From Deltaproteobacteria bacterium (GTDB lineage Bacteria > Myxococcota_A > Polyangia > Nannocystales > Nannocystaceae), in contig JADJEE010000001.1 in assembly GCA_016709225.1 (NCBI GenBank), forward strand, positions 2,480,001 through 2,544,000: a stretch of DNA of 64,000 nucleotides, read 5' to 3'. Positions 55,431 to 64,000 of the stretch are shown here, in pieces. Each line of letters opens with the position of its first letter. Position 1 is the first letter of the stretch. The notes under the pieces were generated by a model. The model made no database searches. It was not told the DNA's origin and saw only the letters and a program-made list of their open reading frames with translations. The position numbers were made by a program, and so were the translations under genes.

Positions 55431-56585
55431 ATGCACCTCGTTGCGGCCGCGTTTGCGCTTTTCGCCGGTGCCGGCATCCCCGCCGACGCCCGCTACACCC
55501 CTGGCAAAGGCCTCGGCGTCGTGACCCGCGACGGCCGCTTCGCGCTCGGCGTGCGCGCGCGCCTGCAGCCGCGGCTCGAGGCCGAGCACGCCGCCGGCGA
55601 AGCGACCGCAGCGACGCTGATGCTGCGGCGGGCCCGACTCACGCTCGCGGGGCACGTCGGCTCGCCCCACGTGCGCTACTACGTGCAGCTGGGCTTCACC
55701 CCGCGCGACATGACGGGCGGGCTACGCGACGACGTCGCCGCGGTCCGCCACGACCCGCTCCGCGACGCCCGCGTCGAGTTCACGCGCCTCCGCGACGCCG
55801 AGCTCTGGATCGGCCAGACGAAGGTGCCCTTCAGTCGCGAGCGACTGATCTCCGACGCCAACCTGGCGGCGATCGATCGCTCGATCGTCAACGAGGAGTT
55901 CAACCTCGATCGCGACATCGGCGTGCAGCTGCGCTCGCGTGATCTGGGCGGCCACGGTGGCAGGTTCGGCTACGCGTTGGGGGTCTTCACCGGCGATGGA
56001 CGCAACACCTTCGAGCTGCGCACGCCGCGGTTCGCGTACGTCGCACGGCTCGAGCTGCGCCCGCTCGGATCCATGGGGACCGACGGCGAGAGCGACCAGC
56101 CGCGCTCGCCGTCCCCGAGGCTGGCGATCGGGCTCGCGTACGCGTTCCACGACGGGGCCGCGGGCGATCGCGGGGTCTTCGGGGCGCGGCCCAGCGACGG
56201 CGGCACCACCGACAACCACAGCGCGACGGTGGACGCCGCACTCCACTGGCGCGGCATGTCGCTCGAGGGCGGCGCGTTGTGGCGGGTGGGGCGACGCGAG
56301 CCCGGCGCGGCCGGCCCAGTCGAGGCGGCACGCAGCGGCTTGGGCTGGTTTGCTCAGCTGGCGTGGCTGCTGCCGACGATCCCACTCGAGCCAGTGGTCC
56401 GCTATGCGCAGGTCTTGGACGTCTACGGTCGGCGTAGCAGCCTCGACGCGGGGCGTGAGGCCGGCGGGGGTCTCGGTTGGTACTTCGCTGGACCCGACCT
56501 CGAGCTGCGGACGGACTACACGCGGCTGTGGGAGCGCGGAAGCACGAGCGATCGCCTGCGCGTGCAGCTGCAGGTGGCGTTCTGA
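55431..56585 (+). CDS. porin of the OprO/OprP (phosphate-selective) type
   Basis: The 384-residue protein has a signal peptide (LVAAAFALFAGAGIPADA) and then alternating beta-strand patterns typical of a 16-strand porin. The family-like block DAELWIGQTKVPFSRERLIS with NLAAIDRSIVNE, and a terminal aromatic residue (LQLQVAF), support it. It would form a channel in the outer membrane. Specificity for phosphate is not shown. It lies divergent from the two-component system. Confidence 0.83.
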   Translation: MHLVAAAFALFAGAGIPADARYTPGKGLGVVTRDGRFALGVRARLQPRLEAEHAAGEATAATLMLRRARLTLAGHVGSPHVRYYVQLGFTPRDMTGGLRDDVAAVRHDPLRDARVEFTRLRDAELWIGQTKVPFSRERLISDANLAAIDRSIVNEEFNLDRDIGVQLRSRDLGGHGGRFGYALGVFTGDGRNTFELRTPRFAYVARLELRPLGSMGTDGESDQPRSPSPRLAIGLAYAFHDGAAGDRGVFGARPSDGGTTDNHSATVDAALHWRGMSLEGGALWRVGRREPGAAGPVEAARSGLGWFAQLAWLLPTIPLEPVVRYAQVLDVYGRRSSLDAGREAGGGLGWYFAGPDLELRTDYTRLWERGSTSDRLRVQLQVAF

Positions 56586-56601
56586 TCGCACGGCCCGCGG
56601 G

Positions 56602-58461
56602 TCAGCGTCGGGTCCGGCGACGCGCGAGCGGCTCGAGGCTCTGCGAGATGACCGCGGCGCGCTGCACGTGCGACCGCAGGCGCTCGGGCGGGTGCCGCTG
56701 CAGCGCACGCGCCGGCGCGACACCGAGGATCGCGAGCGCCTCGATCGCCATGCCGCGGAGCTCGTCGCGCGCGTCGGTGTCGGCGGCGATCCATGCCAGC
56801 TGCGGGCGACAGCCATCGCCGCGGGTGGTGAGGGCGAGCAGGCCATCGTCGATGCCACGCGCGGTGGCGTCGCGCGCGGCCGCCAGCACGACCTCGCAGC
56901 TGCGCGCCGGCGCGTGGCGGGAGTACGCGGCGAGGGCGTGCTCGCGGACCTCGATGTCGGCGTCGACCAGTGCGACTGCCCAGCGCGGATCGTCGGGCCG
57001 CTGCGCCACCAGGGCCTCGAGCAGTCGCACGCGCGCGCCCGCGAAGATGCCCGAGCGCTCGTCGTTCGCGAAGGCGACGTCCCGCGCGAGCCGGGCCGCG
57101 GCGAGCTCGGCGGCCCCCGGCAGCTGCAGCTGCAGCGCACGCAGGGCCGCGAGGTCGGCGAGACCCGAGCGATCGTCGGCCGCATCGGCGAAGGCCGTCA
57201 CCCGTGCGAGCGCGTCGACGTCACCGGCGGCCGCGAGCGCGGCGTGGTGGAGCAACTCGAACTGCGGCGCGTAGTTTCGGTGCTCGCGCTGGGCGACGTG
57301 GGGGTAGCCCGAGCGCGCGCGCAGACCTTCGCGCAGCTGCGCGCGGGCCCGTCGTGACGCGGCGTCGCTGCGACCGTGCAGCCGCGCGAGCAGGGCGATG
57401 ATGCGATCGTACGCCACCAGGGACATCGGCGCATCGAAGCCGAGGTCGTCGCGACCGACGTGCCGCAGCAGGATGTCGACGTCGGCGACGTCGTCCCCGA
57501 ACGTCCGCAGGAGCGCCGCGTCACAGGTCGCGACCATGGTGCCGCTGTACGAGCCCGAGAACGCCTTGCGCACGCGGGTGCGCAGCGGCTCGTCGCCGAG
57601 CGAGAGCCGGGCCGCGACCACCTGGCAGAAGGCGTGGGCGTCGGTCAGCGGCACGCGCGGCTCACCGTGGGCGGTCGCGTCTTCACCGGCGCTCAGCCGC
57701 CGCAGCTCGCCGAGCGCGGCGCGATCGTGGGCCGCGACGATCGGCACGAGCGCGACGAGCTGGCTCGATCCGCCGGGCATGCTCATGCGCATGTCGGGGA
57801 GCTCGAGCCGCGCGAGGAAGCCGATCGCGTAGCGACTCGCGGCCTGCACGTCGAGCCGGGTCAGTGCCTCGAGCGTGTCGGCCCACAGCGAGCCGTGGCC
57901 GTGGACCTCGAGCTCGCGCAGCAACGTCACGACCGCGTCGGTGCTGCTGCGATCGCCGAGCGCCGCGAGGGCGTAGGCCGCCTCGGCCTGTAGCGAATGA
58001 ACCTCGAACTCGGCATGGGTGTCCCGCAGCGCTGCCGGCAGCGGCATCGTCAGCATCGCGCGCAGCGAGGGCACCGCGCTGCGATCGTCGGTGTACGCGG
58101 CCCACACTGCAGCCTCGCGCGCGGCCTCGACCGCGGCGGCGTCGTTGCGATCGGGTGCGAGCACGATCGGCGCCAGCGCGGCCCGCAGCGAGCCGGCCGC
58201 CGCGACCGGACCGACGCACGCGACGTCGATGTCGTCATCGCAGGTCAGGTAACGCTCGACCAGGAGCGAGCGGCGGTAGCTCGCGCTCCAGTGGGCCTGC
58301 GCATCGCCGGCGGCGCAGACACCCACGCACGCGGCCACGCCGGCCGCCAGCGCCCCCACGCGTCGCGCGAGGTGCCGCCAGCGGGAGCTTCGAGCATGCG
58401 GGGCCTCGCGACGCGGCACGGCGAAGCGAAGACGCCGCCACGTCGCCGGGTCTTCAGGCAT
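56602..58461 (-). CDS. HEAT-repeat-like exported protein
   Basis: The 619-residue protein has an N-terminal signal-like stretch (VGALAAGVAACVGVCAAGDAQA) after a basic extension, then almost entirely Ala/Leu/Arg-rich helical repeats of about 35-45 residues (AEAAYALAALGDRSSTDAVV, LADLAALRALQLQLPGAAEL, RGMAIEALAILG). This looks like a HEAT- or Armadillo-type superhelix for protein contacts. No catalytic motif was seen. The gene lies 16 bp after the convergent porin gene. Confidence 0.72.
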   Translation of the reverse strand: MPEDPATWRRLRFAVPRREAPHARSSRWRHLARRVGALAAGVAACVGVCAAGDAQAHWSASYRRSLLVERYLTCDDDIDVACVGPVAAAGSLRAALAPIVLAPDRNDAAAVEAAREAAVWAAYTDDRSAVPSLRAMLTMPLPAALRDTHAEFEVHSLQAEAAYALAALGDRSSTDAVVTLLRELEVHGHGSLWADTLEALTRLDVQAASRYAIGFLARLELPDMRMSMPGGSSQLVALVPIVAAHDRAALGELRRLSAGEDATAHGEPRVPLTDAHAFCQVVAARLSLGDEPLRTRVRKAFSGSYSGTMVATCDAALLRTFGDDVADVDILLRHVGRDDLGFDAPMSLVAYDRIIALLARLHGRSDAASRRARAQLREGLRARSGYPHVAQREHRNYAPQFELLHHAALAAAGDVDALARVTAFADAADDRSGLADLAALRALQLQLPGAAELAAARLARDVAFANDERSGIFAGARVRLLEALVAQRPDDPRWAVALVDADIEVREHALAAYSRHAPARSCEVVLAAARDATARGIDDGLLALTTRGDGCRPQLAWIAADTDARDELRGMAIEALAILGVAPARALQRHPPERLRSHVQRAAVISQSLEPLARRRTRR

Positions 58462-58513
58462 TCTGAGGCGCGACTTCCCGGCTCCAGCGGGTACTTGCTA
58501 CGGTGATCCCGCG

Positions 58514-59146
58514 ATGCTGCACCGTCGATCGCTGCCGCTGGCCCACCCCTGCTCCGAAGCGTCGCGCCTGCGTGGCGACGGCCCGGTGCTGCACTGCGAT
58601 CGCTGCGACGCGCCGGTCTACGATCTCTCCGCGCTCACGCGCGCGCAGGCCGAGGCGTTCCTGCATCGGCTGGTCGGCCGTCCCAAGCCGTGCCTGCGCT
58701 ACACCGTCGATGCTCGCGGCGCGCTCCGCTTCCGCGATCCGCAGCCGGCCGCCGCCGCCGGCTGGGTTGCGACGCTCGCCGCCGGGGCCGTGATCGCGTT
58801 GGCCGCAGCGCCCGCCTCGGCTGCCCCGCCGCCCACCGAGACGACCGCGCCCTCGCCCGAGACCCCCGAGACCCGCGGCGACGCAACGCCCACCACCACC
58901 GAAGCGACCGAGGCCGCGACCACGCCGGGTGAGCCGACGACGTCCGCCGACACCGGCGATCCAGCGTCGTGCCCGCTGCCGATGCCCGAGACCGAGCAGG
59001 GGCACGAGGTCCACGGCGGCGTGCCGCCGGAGGACGTGGGCCACTACGGCGTCTCGCGACGCGAGCACCGACGCTGGCGCCGCGCCGAGCGTCGTCGCGA
59101 GCGTCGCGAGCGACGTGCCGCGCAGCGCGGCACCGCGGTGGCGTGA
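58514..59146 (+). CDS. small zinc-ribbon-like protein with a membrane segment
   Basis: The 210-residue protein has a Cys-containing N-terminal domain (HPCSEASRL, then LHCDRCDAPVYDLSALTRAQAEAFL) of the kind found in short bacterial proteins with a CxxC zinc site, then a hydrophobic segment (WVATLAAGAVIALAAAPASA). A Thr/Pro/Glu linker and a strongly basic Arg-rich tail follow. The order suggests a membrane-anchored protein with the Cys domain inside. Function unknown. Confidence 0.68.
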   Translation: MLHRRSLPLAHPCSEASRLRGDGPVLHCDRCDAPVYDLSALTRAQAEAFLHRLVGRPKPCLRYTVDARGALRFRDPQPAAAAGWVATLAAGAVIALAAAPASAAPPPTETTAPSPETPETRGDATPTTTEATEAATTPGEPTTSADTGDPASCPLPMPETEQGHEVHGGVPPEDVGHYGVSRREHRRWRRAERRRERRERRAAQRGTAVA

Positions 59147-59296
59147 TCGCGGGCGCCGGCCCGCGGCGAAGCGACGCGGCGACACCGGAGCCACGCACAC
59201 GGCTGTCCCCGGGGACATCGACGCGCGCGCGTGCGGGAGCGTCGGCAGGGCCCGACGAAGTTCCGTGGCACGGCCGCTGCACCGGCGTGCGAGGCG

Positions 59297-60847
59297 ATGA
59301 AGCCACGCACGTTGACCACTGCGACCTCGACACTCCTGATGCTGTCCGTCCTCGGCCTCGCCGCGTGCGACAGCGAGACCGCGACCCCCGAGGCGCTGGC
59401 GATGCGTGGGGCGGACTTCGGTCCACGGCTGGATCTCGCGCCGCATGCGATCGACATCGACGCGAGCGAGCTCGACGGCGCATGGGCGCAGACGCTCGAC
59501 CTTCGCGAGCTCGATCCGGAGCGGTCGCACGTGGTGTTCCTGCAGTCGCCCAACCCCGACGACACCCTCGTCGCGCGCGATCCGGAGAGCGGCGAGCTGC
59601 TCGGCGAGGCCGAGCCCGTGCAGGTGCTGTACACCGACCTGGGCAAGCTCCACGTCTCGCGCATCGAGCTCGCCGAGGGCACGAAGCTGGCCCAGCTCGT
59701 GGGGCAGCTGCAGCCATCCGCGCGACCGCACCGCATGTTGTTCTGCGACGAGGTCGTGACCGAGCACGCCGATGCGGTGCCCGGATCGCTGCGCGACGCC
59801 GTCGCGCGCGTGCGCGCGGGCGGATCGGTATGTTTCGACCCCCAGGCGTTCGCCATCGACACCGAGGCGGAGGTGATCGGACACATCGAGATCGTCGACG
59901 ACATCCACATCCACGGCCTGCCGACGCGCCCCGTGCTGCGCAGCGACGGCGGTGACCGCCTCCTGACATTCGCGCCCGGCACCGACGCGACGATGGATGA
60001 TGTCGTGCTCGCCGACGGCGGCCACGTCGATGGCGGCGGCCTGCTGCGGAGCTCGGGGCGGCTGCGCGCCGAGCGGGTGGGGTTCATCGGTGGCAGCGCC
60101 CTCGAGGGCGGCGCGATCTACAGCGACGGACAGCTGTGGCTGACCGACTGCCAGGTGGACAACTCCTTCGCGGTGGACGGCGGCGGCATCTTCAGCTCGT
60201 ACGGCGAGGTGACGCTGGTCGGCACCGCCGTGCGCGGCAACGAGGGGGCACACCGCGGCGGCGGCGTGTTCGGCCACAACGCACGCTTCGTCATGCGCGG
60301 CGGCACCGCGATCTCGGGCAACTATGCCGTCGACGCCGGCGGCGGCATGTACCTGCGCGCGACCGCCTTCGTCGGCGACAACACGCTGTGGAACGCCTCA
60401 TTGACCGCCAACGTCAGCGACGGTGATGGCGGCGCGGTGTTCCTCGAACACGCACGCCTCGTGATCAGCTCCAACCCCACCGCGCCGCTGCAGGACGTCA
60501 TCCACGGCAATCGAGCCGCGCGCGGCGGCGGCGTGGCGCTCGACGACGGGGCCTACTTCGAGCTCGCCGGCGACACCCGCGTGGTCGACAACGCGGCCAT
60601 CTCGGGTGGCGGCGTGTTCAGCAGCGGCACGGTGGAGCTCGGCGGATCGGCCAAGCTGCTCGACAACTACGCCGCCCAGGACGGCGGCGGGGCGGTGATC
60701 GCCGGCGGCACCCTGCGCGCCTCGGGTGCCGCGACCATCGAGGGCAACACCGCCGTACGACTGGGCGGCGGCGTGCGCCTCGATGGCGGGCTCTACACGG
60801 GGCTGCCCGCCGCGGTGCTCGGCAATGTACCGACCGACATCGAGTGA
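59297..60847 (+). CDS. parallel beta-helix lipoprotein
   Basis: The ATG at 59297 gives a lipoprotein signal with lipobox LAAC. A 200-residue domain is followed by many short repeats of about 20-25 residues rich in Gly and Asn (VDGGGIFSSYGEVTLVGTAV, GAHRGGGVFGHN, VDAGGGMYLRA, DGGAVFLEHA, RGGGVALDDGAYF, ISGGGVFSSG). This pattern is like chlamydial polymorphic membrane protein or pectate-lyase-type beta-helices. It is probably a surface adhesin or polysaccharide-binding protein. Length is 516 residues. Confidence 0.82.
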   Translation: MKPRTLTTATSTLLMLSVLGLAACDSETATPEALAMRGADFGPRLDLAPHAIDIDASELDGAWAQTLDLRELDPERSHVVFLQSPNPDDTLVARDPESGELLGEAEPVQVLYTDLGKLHVSRIELAEGTKLAQLVGQLQPSARPHRMLFCDEVVTEHADAVPGSLRDAVARVRAGGSVCFDPQAFAIDTEAEVIGHIEIVDDIHIHGLPTRPVLRSDGGDRLLTFAPGTDATMDDVVLADGGHVDGGGLLRSSGRLRAERVGFIGGSALEGGAIYSDGQLWLTDCQVDNSFAVDGGGIFSSYGEVTLVGTAVRGNEGAHRGGGVFGHNARFVMRGGTAISGNYAVDAGGGMYLRATAFVGDNTLWNASLTANVSDGDGGAVFLEHARLVISSNPTAPLQDVIHGNRAARGGGVALDDGAYFELAGDTRVVDNAAISGGGVFSSGTVELGGSAKLLDNYAAQDGGGAVIAGGTLRASGAATIEGNTAVRLGGGVRLDGGLYTGLPAAVLGNVPTDIE

Positions 60848-60901
60848 CGCCGTCGCCGTGCCACACCGACGGGGCGTGCGCGCGCGCGCCCTCGAGATCG
60901 C

Positions 60902-61732
60902 TCAGCACACCGTGACGACCGGATTCAGCGAGCAGTCGAAGTCGTCGCAGTCGATGTATCCATCACCGTCGTCGTCGCCGCCGTTGCTGCACGCCGCGTC
61001 GTCGTTCTCGTCGCCGCACAGGGTCACCTGCTCGCTCATCGAGCAATCGAAGTCCCCGCAATCCACATAGCCATCGCCGTCGTTGTCGACCCCGTCGCTG
61101 CAGCTGGCATCGTCGAGTTCGTAGGGCGCGAGTCCACAGAAGGACTCGACCGAACAGAGGTCGGTGACGCACGAGCCGTGCTCCGGGCACGACGAGCGCT
61201 CGGTGCAGGTCGGGATGCAGTACTTCGGTGCCTCGGTCGAGATCTCGCACGAGTGACTGGCCCCGATGACACCGATGCGGTCACAGCTCACCACGATGCC
61301 GCTGCCCTCGGGCGCAGCCGGGCACGGCGTCTCACCCGCTTGCGCCGACCAGCACTCCACGGTGCAGAAGCCGTGGAAGCACAGTCCGCCGCCGCAGTCG
61401 GCGTCGTCCATGCAGGGACGATAGGCTTCGTCGGCCGACTCGCCGGTGCTGCTACCCGCGGTGTCGTCGCCGGTGGAACCACCGCTCGTCGACGCATCCG
61501 CGCCGGTCGGATCGCCCGTGACGGTCGTCGGACCCGTGCCCGCGGTCGTCGGGCCGGTGTCGACCTCGCCGTCGTCGTCGGCAGCGCCGCTGCCACTGCT
61601 CGTCTCGTCACCGCTGTCGCACGCGGTCGTGCAGTCCCCGCCGGCGGGCACGTCGGACTTCGACGGACACGCCGGCACGACCGGCATGACCCCGACCAGG
61701 AGGAACAGGAACGCGCGCGAGGGGGCGGGCAT
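60902..61732 (-). CDS. Cys-rich lipoprotein with calcium-binding-like repeats
   Basis: The 276-residue protein has a lipoprotein signal (lipobox VPAC), a Ser/Thr/Gly/Asp linker of about 80 residues, and a Cys-rich domain (DADCGGGLCFHGFCTVEC, CIPTCTERSSCPEHGSC). It ends with two repeats like DNDGDGYVDCGDFDCS and DDDGDGYIDCDDFDCS, which have the DxDxDGxxDC spacing of thrombospondin type-3/EF-hand-like calcium sites. It is probably displayed on the surface. The ATG at 61732 is chosen because it precedes the signal peptide. Confidence 0.78.
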   Translation of the reverse strand: MPAPSRAFLFLLVGVMPVVPACPSKSDVPAGGDCTTACDSGDETSSGSGAADDDGEVDTGPTTAGTGPTTVTGDPTGADASTSGGSTGDDTAGSSTGESADEAYRPCMDDADCGGGLCFHGFCTVECWSAQAGETPCPAAPEGSGIVVSCDRIGVIGASHSCEISTEAPKYCIPTCTERSSCPEHGSCVTDLCSVESFCGLAPYELDDASCSDGVDNDGDGYVDCGDFDCSMSEQVTLCGDENDDAACSNGGDDDGDGYIDCDDFDCSLNPVVTVC

Positions 61733-61905
61733 GGCCGACGAGTGCGGCGCGCGGTGGTTTCGATTCCCTGCACCGCGAGAACGTTGCAGGCCCGGCCGAA
61801 GGCGCGCCCCCAAGCGCCCTGCACGGGATCTGCACGAACTCGGCGACCCCGCGCCCACGCGCGGCGTCGAGACCTACCGCATGGGCTTGCTACGAACCAA
61901 GCCGC

Positions 61906-62523
61906 ATGCTCGGCACCGACGCCTCCACCACCCTGCCTGCGACGCCGTGGCGCGTCGATCCACCCCCGCTCGAACCGGCGGCCTCGCGCGACGGCAGCGT
62001 CGACGTCGAGACGCCGCCGGTCGGTCAAGTGATCGGCGCAGCGGCGGCGATGGCCGCGGCCGGGGCCGCCGCTGCGCTCGGCTCGGGTGAGCTCGACGTC
62101 GCCGCGCGAGCGACTGCGATGCTGATGGGGCCGGCCCTGGGCGCGATGGTGCTGACCGCCCCGGCCCTGCTGGCGGTGCATCAGTTCCTCGGCCTGCACG
62201 CACGGCCGGAGCGGCTGGTCGCCGCGCTCGCGCGGGCCCTGGTCGCCGGCGGTCGCGTGGCGCTGGGCCTGGTCCCGATCGCGCTGTTCTTCGCGGCGAC
62301 CTCGGGCCTGTGGGCGCTGGCGATGGCCGGCGTGGTCGCGGTGCCGGCGATCGTGATGGCCGCCGTCGCGCTGGTCCACCTGCACGCCGCCGAGCAATCG
62401 AGCGCACCGACCCGCTCGCGGTTCGGCTTCCTGGTGATCGGCTGGGCCACGCTGGCGCTGGCGATCGGCGCGCGGCTGATGCTGTCGGTCGCGGGCTACG
62501 TGCAGCAGGCGGTGTCGCCATGA
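61906..62523 (+). CDS. multi-pass membrane protein (first gene of a coupled operon)
   Basis: The 205-residue protein has four or five hydrophobic segments (GQVIGAAAAMAAAGAAAALG, LGAMVLTAPALLAVHQF, GLVPIALFFAATSGLWALAM, FLVIGWATLALAIGA) and few charges. It could be a Yip1-like membrane protein. Its stop overlaps the next start by 4 bp (ATGA), so it is part of an operon that runs to the right edge. No signature of transport or enzyme function was seen. Confidence 0.72.
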   Translation: MLGTDASTTLPATPWRVDPPPLEPAASRDGSVDVETPPVGQVIGAAAAMAAAGAAAALGSGELDVAARATAMLMGPALGAMVLTAPALLAVHQFLGLHARPERLVAALARALVAGGRVALGLVPIALFFAATSGLWALAMAGVVAVPAIVMAAVALVHLHAAEQSSAPTRSRFGFLVIGWATLALAIGARLMLSVAGYVQQAVSP

Positions 62524-63269
62524 ACACCACCACCCTCGCCCCCCCGATCCCCGCGCTGCAGCTGACCGTGGCGGTGCTGCGCGAGCCCGCGGCGCTGCTG
62601 CGCGGCCGCGACGACGCCTCGGGTGCGCTCGCGCGCCTGGTCCCGGCCCTGCTCGCGGTCATCGTCGTCGCCGCGGGCCTGTTCGGCCTCGTGGTCGGCT
62701 CCTACCGCGGCGGGCTGCAGCACCTGTGGGCCGCGCTCAAGCTGCCGCTGGTGCTGCTGCTGCCGCTCTTGGTGGCGCTGCCGACCGTGCACGCGCTCTA
62801 CCGCGTCGCGGGCGTCGCCTTGCGGCACGAGCGACTGGTGTTCGCCGCGCTGGTCGGCTGCGCCCGCGCGAGCCTGCTGCTGGCCGCGATGGGGCCGGCG
62901 CTGTGGCTGCTGTTCTCGCTACGCATCGACTACCACGCCGCCGTGCTCGCCATGTGCGGCGCGCTCGCGATCGCCGGCGTCATCGGCCTCGTCACCACCG
63001 CGAGCTTGCTGCCGACCGGCGGCGCGCTGCGGATCCTCGCCCACACCGGTGCGCTCGCGGTCGCGGCGGTCGTGCTCGCCCAGGGCGGCTGGGTACTACG
63101 GCCGTTCCTGGTGCGCCCGCGGGCCGAGATCACGTTCCTGCGCCCGCTCGAGGCCGACGTGTTCTCGAGCGTGCAGACGACCTGGCGCTCGAGCAAGGGT
63201 GACTATCGCGGCTGGGAGGCCGACGCCCCCCGGTGGCGCAAGGGCAAGGAGCAGGAGGCCGCACCATGA
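62520..63269 (+). CDS. multi-pass membrane protein (second gene of a coupled operon)
   Basis: The 249-residue protein has five or more hydrophobic segments (LVPALLAVIVVAAGLFGLVV, LKLPLVLLLPLLVALPTV, LLAAMGPALWLLFSL, AVLAMCGALAIAGVIGLV) and ends in a hydrophilic tail of about 50 residues. The pattern resembles Yip1-type proteins. It overlaps both neighbours by 4 bp, so it is co-translated with them. Confidence 0.72.
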   Translation: MNTTTLAPPIPALQLTVAVLREPAALLRGRDDASGALARLVPALLAVIVVAAGLFGLVVGSYRGGLQHLWAALKLPLVLLLPLLVALPTVHALYRVAGVALRHERLVFAALVGCARASLLLAAMGPALWLLFSLRIDYHAAVLAMCGALAIAGVIGLVTTASLLPTGGALRILAHTGALAVAAVVLAQGGWVLRPFLVRPRAEITFLRPLEADVFSSVQTTWRSSKGDYRGWEADAPRWRKGKEQEAAP

Positions 63270-63859
63270 TGCTGCTCGCACGCATCGAGGTGATCTCGCT
63301 CTCGCTGGGCGCCGGCTACCTCGCGATCGGTTTCGTCATCGCGTGGCTGCTGTCGCGGCGCCGACACAGCCCCACCGTCGCCCTCGGCGCGCTGGCATGC
63401 TGGCCGCTGCTGCTGCCGCTGCTGCGGCAGCCACCGCCACGCAGTGCGGGACGCGGCCCGCTGGTGGCGCGCATCGAAGCCGCGGTCGACAGCCTGCGCG
63501 ACGCGATGGCCGATCCCGCCGCGGTCGAACTCGACCTTCCCGCCGATCTCGACCGCCTGGTGGCCGAGCTCGAGCGCGCCGACGAGCGCCTCGCGATGGT
63601 CGATCGCCTCGTGCGGCAGATCGGTGCCCACGGCCCCGCAACCCCCGCGGTCGCCGAGGGCCTCGCGCAGCTGCAGCGCGCCCGCGAGACCACCACGGCC
63701 GAGATCGAGGCGGTGCTCGACGGCATGGTGCAGCTGCGGCTACAGATCGGACTGCGCTCGTTGGCGGGGAACAGCGTGCCCATTCGGGAGCGTCTGAGGG
63801 ACCTCCGCGCTCGCCTGGCGGCGATCGACGAGCTCGCCGCGATGGAACTCCACGCATGA
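63266..63859 (+). CDS. membrane-anchored coiled-coil protein (third gene of a coupled operon)
   Basis: The 197-residue protein has a membrane segment near the N-terminus (VISLSLGAGYLAIGFVIAWLL) and a second hydrophobic stretch, then a long helical part (VARIEAAVDSLRDAM, DRLVAELERADERLAMVDRLV, GLAQLQRARETTTAEIEAVL, RERLRDLRARLAAIDEL) likely to form coiled coils. The stop overlaps the next start by 4 bp. It may act as an adaptor between the membrane proteins and the response regulator that follows. Confidence 0.7.
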   Translation: MMLLARIEVISLSLGAGYLAIGFVIAWLLSRRRHSPTVALGALACWPLLLPLLRQPPPRSAGRGPLVARIEAAVDSLRDAMADPAAVELDLPADLDRLVAELERADERLAMVDRLVRQIGAHGPATPAVAEGLAQLQRARETTTAEIEAVLDGMVQLRLQIGLRSLAGNSVPIRERLRDLRARLAAIDELAAMELHA

Positions 63860-64000
63860 GCACGAGCCCCCGGATCCTCCTGGTCGACGACGACGACCAC
63901 CTGCGCGAGGTCGTGCGCTACGCGCTCTCTCGCGAGGGCTTCGTCGTCGTCGAGGCCAGCGACGGCGAGGCCGCCAAGCGCCTGTTCGAGCAGGACGAGC
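63856..64000 (+). CDS. response regulator, N-terminal part (continues beyond window)
   Basis: The frame from ATG 63856 is open to the right edge (48 full codons). It begins a receiver domain: ILLVDDDDHLREVVRYALSREGF, where the acidic pocket (DDDD) is visible. The phospho-acceptor Asp and the output domain lie outside the window. It is the fourth gene of the coupled operon with the membrane proteins. Confidence 0.87.
   Translation, partial: MSTSPRILLVDDDDHLREVVRYALSREGFVVVEASDGEAAKRLFEQDE

Overview
The window is very GC-rich chromosomal DNA of a myxobacterium (phylum Myxococcota). The Nannocystis-type lineage is the best guess (inference). Supporting signs are two secreted proteins with MYXO-CTERM-like tails (a Cys-rich motif, a hydrophobic stretch, then an Arg cluster), many lipoproteins with long Ser/Gly/Thr/Asp linkers after the lipobox, a eukaryotic-type Ser/Thr kinase, ECF sigma factors, and frequent GTG starts with 4-bp ATGA/GTGA gene overlaps.

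Region 1 (1-5.2 kb) is a damaged chromosomal integron. An FRG-domain gene runs off the left edge. It is followed by a 79-bp attC site (755-833) and a complete 453-bp cassette for a cupin-like protein. An integron integrase (3889-5232) lies on the same strand as the cassettes, with its 3' end facing them, which is the reverse of the classical layout. An IS91-family element carrying its own tyrosine recombinase sits between integrase and cassettes. The integrase keeps its family-specific insertion, but the nucleophilic tyrosine is replaced by aspartate.

Region 2 (5.2-16.2 kb) holds secreted or lipoproteins (Asp-box propeller, SpoIID-like protein, a frameshifted vWA lipoprotein), an ECF sigma/FecR-like pair, and a tight run of a secreted protein, htpG and hemH.

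Region 3 (16.3-20.2 kb) is a potassium module: kup divergent from a short KdpD-like kinase and a KdpE-like regulator, with direct repeats in the shared promoter region.

Region 4 (20.2-28.4 kb) has an M60-type metallopeptidase lipoprotein, other exported proteins, small unknown genes, an AlkA-type glycosylase and a BtuF-like protein. Region 5 (28.4-44.2 kb) is mostly housekeeping: metG, an ALDH7-type dehydrogenase, a lytic transglycosylase, an archaemetzincin-like protein, a creatininase-family protein, a CBS protein, folE, an ITPase, and a fadN/fadA-type beta-oxidation pair.

Region 6 (44.3-53.3 kb) contains the Ser/Thr kinase, a membrane protein, an ECF sigma factor, a serine hydrolase, a GAF-GAF-GGDEF diguanylate cyclase with an FtsB-like protein, an ExbB/ExbD-type pair, and tRNA-Ala(GGC) with a clear terminator. 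Region 7 (53.3-64 kb) has a two-component system divergent from a porin, several exported proteins including beta-helix and calcium-motif types, and a translationally coupled operon of three membrane proteins and a response regulator that runs off the right edge.

Gene starts were chosen from start codon, overlaps and signal peptides. Homology calls come from recognised motifs only; no database search was run.
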